Source: an uncultured Eubacteriales bacterium (GTDB taxonomy: Bacteria > Bacillota > Clostridia > UMGS1883). Taken from it: a stretch of 7,460 nucleotides of DNA. The DNA lies in the NCBI GenBank assembly GCA_905195005.1, contig CAJJUC010000113.1:1-7460 (forward strand), read 5' to 3'. Position numbers and translations under genes: made by a program. Of this stretch, positions 1 through 4,531 are shown one piece after another. Under the pieces are notes generated by a model. That model had not been told where the DNA came from. It made no database searches and saw only the letters and a program-made list of their open reading frames with translations. Position 1 is the stretch's first letter, and each line of letters starts with the position of its first letter.

Positions 1-21
1 CAAAGCGCGATGCCGCAGCCC
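1..21 (-). terminator. Possible first arm of a terminator hairpin, cut by window edge
   Basis: Immediately after the TAA stop of the peptidase gene the minus strand reads GGGCTGCGGCATCGCG. This GC-rich stretch could be the 5' arm of a Rho-independent terminator whose second arm and T-run lie outside the window. A similar AAGGGGCTGCAGCA stretch lies just past the beta-galactosidase gene at the other end of the window. Only one arm is visible, so the call is tentative. Confidence 0.3.
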
Positions 22-1149
22 TTATTTGCTTATTGCCTGAATAAACGTTAAATCGGCAAGTCTGAAGCCTTTTTTTGCAACGCACGTTTTTTCAAACGGA
101 ACTCCGTTATATTTTCCGGTTTCGGAATATGCCGAAGAAGAGGTCGGAGCGGGGTCGTTGAAAAGAATTGTATCTCCCGAATATCCGACTGCTACCATTG
201 TGTGCGGAAAATCGGCATATCTGACCATAACGCCCTCCGGGTGCAGCGCAAGCGATTCCCTAATTGCCGCCGCAGCAACAGCGTCCGACTTGTCGGGGTT
301 ATTGATGAGAGTGCCGCCGGAAATCATATCGCGGCCGCCGTAATATCCGCTGCTTTCAGATAAAGCCGAAACAAAATGAACGCCGAAGCTCCGCGCAATG
401 TCAAAATGATAGCAATACGCACCGTTTGAAGTGCGTGTAAGGTTGACTCTTGCCACATCTGCCGGTGTAACTCTGCTCCCGGTAACATCGGAAATGAGCA
501 TCGCATAAGAGCAGACCCAGCAATAACCGCTGCCGTAGCCGTCAAGCGAAAATTCCTTCTGATTCTGAAAATAATATGTATGCCCGCCGGCCGTTTTCTG
601 CGGCTCGTTCGTGCTCACATAACCCGGTTCAGCCACTGATTTTCCGGCAGCCGCAACGGAATAATCATCAGCAGGGGAGACGGAGTAATTCATTGCGTCG
701 TTTCCGATATAAACGGTTGCCGTTTGCGTGTCAAAGCTCAGCGCATAACCGAAGGCGCTCGCTATATCGCGCACTGAAACAAGCAGACTTGCACCGCTGC
801 GTGACGGCACAACCGACAGCTTGCGCGGCTCGTACTCAAAGCTTGAGGTTCCTGTAAGGTCGGAAATCGTCATATAGTCATTGCCCTCGGTGAAGCAGAG
901 ACTGAGATACGAATTGCTGACAGTTGCGCTGCACAGGCTTTCGTACCATGCATATCTGAAGCCCATGGCTGAGGCAAGCACCTTCAAATCCGCAATGGTT
1001 GTCCCGTCTCTGATAACGGGCGCTTGTGCGAATGCAACAGTTGTTCCGTTCACATTGATTGACACGGGACTTCCCTGCGCAAATGCCGATGAAGCCGCAA
1101 AAATGCTTAAGCTTAATACCGATGAAAATATCCTGAAAATTTTTCTCAT
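22..1149 (-). CDS. Secreted C39-like (papain-fold) cysteine peptidase with copper amine oxidase-like N-terminal domain
   Basis: This is a 375-residue exported protein. Residues 1-24 form a Sec signal peptide: basic MRKIFR, a hydrophobic core, and likely cleavage after AFA. Residues about 28-150 resemble the copper amine oxidase N-terminal-like domain of Firmicute surface proteins: VNG near 33-35, a region of alpha helix (IADLKVLASAMGF), then LVSVRDIASAFGY and TATVYIG. This domain is a probable binding or spacer module, not an oxidase. Residues about 195-345 look like a C39-type peptidase: GYCWVCSYAM with probable nucleophile Cys210, and PHTMVAVGY with His316, followed by FNDP with Asp332, giving a Cys-His-Asp triad. 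The substrate is unknown. I chose the ATG at 1149 because an upstream in-frame start would bury the signal peptide behind 29 residues overlapping dut; a GAAGGGA site precedes it at 1161-1167, with rather long spacing of 11. It starts 34 bp after dut and is probably co-transcribed. No membrane anchor or LPxTG motif is seen. Confidence 0.8.
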   Translation of the reverse strand: MRKIFRIFSSVLSLSIFAASSAFAQGSPVSINVNGTTVAFAQAPVIRDGTTIADLKVLASAMGFRYAWYESLCSATVSNSYLSLCFTEGNDYMTISDLTGTSSFEYEPRKLSVVPSRSGASLLVSVRDIASAFGYALSFDTQTATVYIGNDAMNYSVSPADDYSVAAAGKSVAEPGYVSTNEPQKTAGGHTYYFQNQKEFSLDGYGSGYCWVCSYAMLISDVTGSRVTPADVARVNLTRTSNGAYCYHFDIARSFGVHFVSALSESSGYYGGRDMISGGTLINNPDKSDAVAAAAIRESLALHPEGVMVRYADFPHTMVAVGYSGDTILFNDPAPTSSSAYSETGKYNGVPFEKTCVAKKGFRLADLTFIQAISK

Positions 1150-1183
1150 GTAAACCCAAATCCCTTCGGATAAATGATAAAAT

Positions 1184-1690
1184 TTATTTGGAAGTGCTTC
1201 CGAAACCGCCATTTCTTGCGGCGGAGCACTCGTCATCTTCAGTTATTCCGAACATTGTGAAAATTCCCTGCGCAAACGCGGAAAGCGCTTTAACGGAAAC
1301 CGTGTCGGCAGTTTTTGAATCATTTGTAAGCTTTATAAAAATATGCCCTTCGTTGTCGCTGCAGTAATAGTCGCTGTCAATAATTCCGACTGTGTTGTTG
1401 AGCTGCAAACGGTATTTGAAGCCGAGACCGCTCCGCGGAAAAACCTGAAGCACCCAGCCCTCGCGCATTGAAACGCGGATGCCCGTCGGAATTGTAATCT
1501 GTTCGCCGGGCCACAGCTCAAAATCGCCGGGCGCAAAAAAATCATAGCCGGCGCTTCCGACAGTCGCTCTTTTCGGCAGAACTATTCTGTCATAAACAGT
1601 ATCGGCATCGGAATCCGCCCCGAAATTCTTTTTCCATGCTTCCGTGAACTGACCGCGAGATACCTTTTCAAATTTAGCTATTCTTTCCAT
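1184..1690 (-). CDS. dut: dUTP diphosphatase (trimeric dUTPase family)
   Basis: The enzyme hydrolyses dUTP to dUMP and pyrophosphate, keeping uracil out of DNA and supplying dUMP for thymidylate synthesis; it acts in the cytoplasm. All five family motifs are readable in the 168-residue product: motif 1 GSAGYD (45-50), motif 2 PRSGLGFK (85-92), motif 3 GIIDSDYY (102-109, with Asp105 the expected catalytic base), motif 4 AFAQGIF (138-144), and motif 5 RNGGFGSTS (159-167). An N-terminal extension of about 40 residues precedes motif 1, longer than in E. coli Dut; from memory this is common in clostridial and phage dUTPases. The start is the ATG at 1690, with GGAAGGA nine bases upstream; a TTG at 1708 would overlap that ribosome site and is less likely. 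It has its own strong promoter at 1727-1756 and is followed by the secreted peptidase gene. A phage-derived origin cannot be excluded, but no phage genes are nearby. Confidence 0.93.
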   Translation of the reverse strand: MERIAKFEKVSRGQFTEAWKKNFGADSDADTVYDRIVLPKRATVGSAGYDFFAPGDFELWPGEQITIPTGIRVSMREGWVLQVFPRSGLGFKYRLQLNNTVGIIDSDYYCSDNEGHIFIKLTNDSKTADTVSVKALSAFAQGIFTMFGITEDDECSAARNGGFGSTSK

Positions 1691-1699
1691 GAGGGGTAA

Positions 1700-1706
1700 T
1701 CCTTCC
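1700..1706 (-). promoter_or_regulatory. Ribosome binding site deciding the dut start
   Basis: On the minus strand GGAAGGA lies nine bases before the ATG at 1690. The alternative TTG at 1708 would place this site inside the coding sequence, so it supports the ATG start. Confidence 0.7.
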
Positions 1707-1726
1707 AAAGTAGTAATTACATGCGT

Positions 1727-1756
1727 ATTTTAGCATAAATCGTGCAAAAAAGTCAA
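1727..1756 (-). promoter_or_regulatory. Sigma-A promoter of dut and the peptidase gene, with extended -10
   Basis: On the minus strand the -35 box TTGACT (1756-1751) is followed by an 18-bp spacer and a -10 box TAAAAT (1732-1727) preceded by TGC, an extended -10 element. The predicted start of transcription is near 1720, giving a leader of about 30 bases that contains the dut ribosome site. It begins only 15 bp after the pncB stop, so dut can be expressed independently even though no terminator is visible between them. Confidence 0.75.
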
Positions 1757-1770
1757 GATATAAATGCAAA

Positions 1771-3216
1771 TTAACGTGAATATGTTTCGAGAAGCTCCTT
1801 GCGTACCGTCCAAAGCTTTATGCTGAGGTCAACATAATATGTGTGCGGATTTTCGAAACGCTTCACTTCGTCCCATATTGTGTCAAGCTGCTCCGCGCAG
1901 TATGCTTTTATATCGTTAAGCTTCGGCGAATCGTATATGCATTTTCCGCCGTCAAAAATCTTGACCAGCAGCTTGCGCGCTGTGAAATTCGTAACTGTTT
2001 TGCGCTTCCATGTGTGAACCGGGTCAAAAAGCTCATAGCTTTCAAGTCCGTCAAGATTTTCGTCGTGAAGCGTTAAAACGTCGGCAATTGCCTTGCCGCT
2101 TTCATTGTCATAAAGACGGTAAATCTGCTTGAAATCGGGGATTGTTATTTTTTCGGGATTTTCGCTTATTTTGATCTTCGGAACAATCGCTCCGTTTTCC
2201 TCAACGCCGACAAGCTTGTACACTCCGCCAAAAACGGGCGAGCTTTTCGCCGTTATCAGCCTTTCTCCCACTCCGAACGAATCGATTTTTGCGCCCTGTG
2301 CAAGCGTGTCGCTGATAATATATTCGTCGAGAGAGTTGGAGACAACGATTCCGCAGTCGGGGTAACCGGCTTCGTCAAGGATTTTGCGCATTTTCTGCGA
2401 AAGGTAGGTTATATCGCCGCTGTCAATCCGCACGCCCTTCGGTCTGTAGCCGTTCGGCACAAGAAATTCGTTAAACACGCGTATGGCGTTCGGAAGTCCG
2501 CTTTTTAAAACATTGTAGGTATCGATAAGCAAAGTGCAGTTATCGGGATATGCCAGCGCGTAAGCCTTAAACGCTTCATATTCGGAAGGGAACATCTGCA
2601 CCCAGCTGTGCGCCATTGTGCCGAGCGCGGGGATTCCGTACTTTTCGTCACTGAGAGTGCATGCCGTGCCCACGCAGCCTGCAATATACGCCGCGCGTGC
2701 GCCGAGAACCGCGCTGTTTGTGCCGTGCGCCCTGCGCGAGCCGAACTCCATAACGGCTCTGCCGTGAGCTGCGCGGACAATGCGGCTTGCCTTTGTTGCA
2801 ATCAGCGTCTGATGATTGATTGTAAGCAGCAGCATTGTTTCAAGAAGCTGCGCCTGAATTGCCGGTCCTCTTACAATGATGAGCGGCTCATGCGGAAAGA
2901 CGGGCGTTCCCTCGGGAACCGCCCACACATCGCATGAAAATCTGAAATTTTTGAGATAATCGAGGAATCCCTCGTCAAACATGCCTCTGCTTCTGAGGTA
3001 TTTAATATCGTCTTCGTCGAATCTGAGATTGTCCATGTATTCGATACCCTGCTGACCCCCCGCCATAATGGCAAAGCCGCCGCCGTCCGGCACGGCGCGG
3101 AAATAAAGATCAAAGTAACATATCTTGTTTCCCGTTCCGTTCAGAAAGTATCCGTTTGCCATTGTAAATTCGTAAAAATCGGCAAGCATTGTAAAGTTTT
3201 GTTCTGCATTAAGCAT
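1771..3216 (-). CDS. pncB: Nicotinate phosphoribosyltransferase
   Basis: This cytoplasmic enzyme joins nicotinate and PRPP, using ATP, to make nicotinate mononucleotide, the entry step of the Preiss-Handler NAD salvage route. The 481-residue product has the expected length for the longer Gram-positive/eukaryote-type form (E. coli and Salmonella PncB are near 400). Readable family signatures are DFYEFTMANGYF (13-24), EFGSRRAHG (157-165), YGIPALGTMAHSWV (193-206, with His203 in the segment around the phosphorylated active-site histidine), LLIDTYNVLKSG (229-240), the phosphate-binding-like VRIDSGDI (262-269), and FGVGERL (314-320). The C-terminal part (about 345-480) is the extra region typical of the longer form. 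I chose the ATG at 3216 because GGAGGA lies seven bases upstream and homologues begin close to the DFYEFTM motif; the upstream in-frame extension overlaps the preceding gene. It is the second gene of a two-gene operon, 16 bp after the small protein gene. Confidence 0.95.
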   Translation of the reverse strand: MLNAEQNFTMLADFYEFTMANGYFLNGTGNKICYFDLYFRAVPDGGGFAIMAGGQQGIEYMDNLRFDEDDIKYLRSRGMFDEGFLDYLKNFRFSCDVWAVPEGTPVFPHEPLIIVRGPAIQAQLLETMLLLTINHQTLIATKASRIVRAAHGRAVMEFGSRRAHGTNSAVLGARAAYIAGCVGTACTLSDEKYGIPALGTMAHSWVQMFPSEYEAFKAYALAYPDNCTLLIDTYNVLKSGLPNAIRVFNEFLVPNGYRPKGVRIDSGDITYLSQKMRKILDEAGYPDCGIVVSNSLDEYIISDTLAQGAKIDSFGVGERLITAKSSPVFGGVYKLVGVEENGAIVPKIKISENPEKITIPDFKQIYRLYDNESGKAIADVLTLHDENLDGLESYELFDPVHTWKRKTVTNFTARKLLVKIFDGGKCIYDSPKLNDIKAYCAEQLDTIWDEVKRFENPHTYYVDLSIKLWTVRKELLETYSR

Positions 3217-3223
3217 TGTGTGC

Positions 3224-3229
3224 TCCTCC
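3224..3229 (-). promoter_or_regulatory. Strong ribosome binding site deciding the pncB start
   Basis: A consensus GGAGGA on the minus strand sits seven bases before the ATG at 3216, between the stop codon of the small upstream gene and pncB. It fixes the start and argues against the longer in-frame reading. Confidence 0.8.
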
Positions 3230-3232
3230 GTA

Positions 3233-3517
3233 TCAGCCGTTTTCAATCGCGTCCTCAAGCCAAAATTCGGCAATGTCGATAGCCTCGTAAAGGCTTTCGC
3301 GCGTTGCCTTCTTGATAACCTTTTCCTTGCCGGTACCGTTGTTTGTGCACAAATCGATGGTTACCCGGTCGGCAAATTCATGGTCGCCGATTTTCTTTTT
3401 TGATTTGATTGTGAAAATAATTATATATTTTTCTTTCAGGTCTCCGTAATAAATTGTGTCGCCGCGGCGCACCATCGGCTTATCCTTGTATGTGAAAAAC
3501 TTTCTTTCCTCAGCCAT
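3233..3517 (-). CDS. Small conserved-looking protein of unknown function, first gene of the pncB operon
   Basis: This is a 94-residue protein, probably cytoplasmic: no signal peptide or membrane segment is seen. It begins MAEERKFFTYKDKPMVRRGDTIYYGD, suggesting a short beta-rich N-terminal half (KYIIIFTIKS, 30-39; RVTIDLC, 51-57), a polar loop rich in Lys/Gly/Asn (58-70), and a C-terminal helix (RESLYEAIDIAEFWLEDAI, 73-91). From memory it resembles a small uncharacterised family in clostridia that shares the FFTYKDKPxVRxGxxIYYG opening and the LYEAxDIAxxWL ending; I cannot confirm this here. Strongly gene-like: its own promoter at 3549-3577, a GGGGTGG ribosome site five bases before the ATG at 3517, and only 16 bp separating its stop from pncB. 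An in-frame start further upstream (3544) would fall at the predicted transcription start, so it is rejected. No function is assigned; a link to NAD salvage is only suggested by position. Confidence 0.82.
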   Translation of the reverse strand: MAEERKFFTYKDKPMVRRGDTIYYGDLKEKYIIIFTIKSKKKIGDHEFADRVTIDLCTNNGTGKEKVIKKATRESLYEAIDIAEFWLEDAIENG

Positions 3518-3548
3518 ATTATCCACCCCTTTTTTATATATCATTTTA

Positions 3549-3577
3549 ATTATAGCACATATTTCCGTATTAGTAAA
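3549..3577 (-). promoter_or_regulatory. Sigma-A promoter of the small gene-pncB operon
   Basis: On the minus strand -35 TTTACT (3577-3572), a 17-bp spacer, and a perfect TATAAT (3554-3549) preceded by TGC, an extended -10. The start of transcription is expected near 3542, leaving about 25 bases of leader, just enough for the ribosome site and too short for a riboswitch. The promoter begins 17 bp past the regulator stop codon; no terminator hairpin is evident between them. Confidence 0.8.
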
Positions 3578-3594
3578 GAGTTTTTTGCCCTTGA

Positions 3595-4401
3595 TTATTG
3601 GTGAAGCTCCTTTTTCCGATATTCCCCCGGAGATATTCCGACGTATTTTTTAAATACCTTTGAGAAATAGCTTTCGCCGTTAAAACCGCACATTTTCCCC
3701 GTTTCCGCAATGCTTTTTTTCGGATGGAGCGCAAGCAGCTCCTTTGCGCGCTGCACGCGAAAGCTGTTGATATATTCGAACGGGCGCATTCCGACGCTGC
3801 TGCGGAACATTCTGCACAAATGCTCCTCCGACACACCCGTTGCCGCTGCCATTGAGCTAAGCTCCAGAACTTCGGCAAAGTGTTTTTCGATGTAATCCAT
3901 GCACGGTGATATGCGCAGCCGCGCTTCCGTTGCCACCGCAGCGGTTTCGGACATATACTCGCCGCATTTCAAAAGCAGCTCATAAAGCATTGCGCTGCTT
4001 TTTATGCGCCACTGCGGCGTTTCGCGAAGCCGGATTATTTTCCCGAGCTCCGACTTAATGTCAAGCTCGGGCGGCACGGAGTAAACGGAGGGCTTGAAAT
4101 CGAAAAGACGGCAGCTTCCGTTGAACGTGACCCAGTGCGTTACCCATTTCCCTCCGACCGCGTGATAATCATGCCGGCATCCCGGGGGCAGAAAGAGCAC
4201 GCTTCCTGCCGGGACGGAGCATGTTTCGCCGTTGATTTTTGCAGCGCCCTCTCCGCTGCCCGAATATAAAAGCTGAAAATCGCTCATTCCGTTCGGACGG
4301 CACATGTATTTTTCAAAAAGCGTTGTGCCGATTGTTGTTATATAAAGAGGAAGCCTTTTCATTTCCGCCGTGATTACGGGGTAGTATATTTCCGCATGCA
4401 T
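3595..4401 (-). CDS. AraC-family transcriptional regulator, probable controller of the divergent beta-galactosidase
   Basis: This is a 268-residue regulator. The N-terminal half (about 20-100) is a cupin-like sensor: a conserved GEGAAKINGETCSVPAGS turn followed by LFLPPGCRHDY (69-79) fits the AraC ligand-binding beta-barrel. The C-terminal 100 residues contain two helix-turn-helix units: about 179-200 (LELSSMAAATGVSEEHLCRMF) and about 230-251 (SIAETGKMCGFNGESYFSKVFKK), ending in the family signature YVGISPGEYRK (253-263). I chose the ATG at 4401, preceded by CAAGGCGG; a TTG at 4422 would add seven residues without a ribosome site. It is transcribed away from the beta-galactosidase gene, 130 bp apart, the usual layout for a local sugar regulator. 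The gap carries paired promoters and repeated elements that are plausible binding sites. The inducer, and whether it activates or represses, cannot be read from the sequence. Confidence 0.9.
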   Translation of the reverse strand: MHAEIYYPVITAEMKRLPLYITTIGTTLFEKYMCRPNGMSDFQLLYSGSGEGAAKINGETCSVPAGSVLFLPPGCRHDYHAVGGKWVTHWVTFNGSCRLFDFKPSVYSVPPELDIKSELGKIIRLRETPQWRIKSSAMLYELLLKCGEYMSETAAVATEARLRISPCMDYIEKHFAEVLELSSMAAATGVSEEHLCRMFRSSVGMRPFEYINSFRVQRAKELLALHPKKSIAETGKMCGFNGESYFSKVFKKYVGISPGEYRKKELHQ

Positions 4402-4419
4402 AAAACCGCCGCCTTGTAT

Positions 4420-4474
4420 CAATATTGTTGCATTACCGTCAATATATTGTCGTTGAAATTGTAATATACTGCGT
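4420..4474 (+). repeat. Helically phased AATAT-type direct repeats, candidate regulator sites
   Basis: Three related elements start with AATAT at 4421, 4441 and 4463, that is 20 and 22 bp apart, close to two helical turns each: AATATTGTTGCAT, AATATATTGTCGT and AATATACTGCGT. A fourth copy, AATATATTGCGT, lies on the minus strand at 4504-4493. CAATATATTG at 4440-4449 is also a perfect 10-bp palindrome. AraC-type proteins commonly bind direct repeats spaced by whole helical turns, so these are candidate operators. The region is AT-rich, which raises the chance of coincidental matches. Confidence 0.5.
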
Positions 4475-4481
4475 ATATAAT
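4453..4481 (+). promoter_or_regulatory. Sigma-A promoter of the beta-galactosidase gene
   Basis: TTGAAA (4453-4458), 17-bp spacer, perfect TATAAT (4476-4481). The expected start is near 4488, giving a leader of about 44 bases with the ribosome site at 4518-4524. One copy of the candidate operator (4461-4474) fills the spacer, so a protein bound there would directly affect RNA polymerase binding. Confidence 0.75.
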
Positions 4482-4506
4482 GTGATTATACCACGCAATA
4501 TATTAC
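4461..4506. repeat. Inverted repeat with one arm in each of two facing promoters
   Basis: GTAATATACTGCGT (4461-4474) and the reverse complement of 4493-4506, GTAATATATTGCGT, match at 13 of 14 positions. Between them lies TATAATgtgATTATA (4476-4490), a perfect inverted repeat containing the two -10 boxes. The whole block 4453-4513 is therefore a near-palindrome centred at about 4483. It fits a two-fold operator for the adjacent AraC-type regulator, an inference from position. Confidence 0.6.
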
Positions 4507-4513
4507 AAATCAA
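4485..4513 (-). promoter_or_regulatory. Sigma-A promoter of the AraC-family regulator
   Basis: On the minus strand -35 TTGATT (4513-4508), 17-bp spacer, perfect TATAAT (4490-4485). The expected start is near 4478, giving a leader of about 77 bases that carries the 4421 and 4441 repeat elements. The -35 lies in the untranslated leader of the beta-galactosidase gene, and the -10 overlaps that gene's predicted start site, so simultaneous polymerase binding at both promoters looks impossible. Confidence 0.65.
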
Positions 4514-4531
4514 GAAAAAAGGAGCAGGCAG

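Noticed and set aside
2608..2937. Open frame of about 109 codons on the plus strand opposite pncB
   Set aside because: It runs antisense to the most conserved part of nicotinate phosphoribosyltransferase; its Arg/Cys/Ala-rich translation is typical of a shadow frame.
3518..3594. Possible riboswitch, for example NAD-sensing, before the pncB operon
   Set aside because: The predicted transcript leader is only about 25 bases, too short for a sensor and expression platform.
3546..3600. Terminator between the regulator and the small gene
   Set aside because: There is an A-rich stretch after the stop codon but no stable hairpin followed by a T-run on the minus strand.
4414..4442. Alternative regulator promoter with TTGACG at 4442-4437 on the minus strand
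   Set aside because: The matching -10 would be a poor hexamer near 4419-4414, and the start site would leave no room for a ribosome site before 4401.
4402..4531. Catabolite-repression (cre) operator near the lacZ promoter
   Set aside because: Reading both strands I found no convincing match to TGWAANCGNTNWCA.
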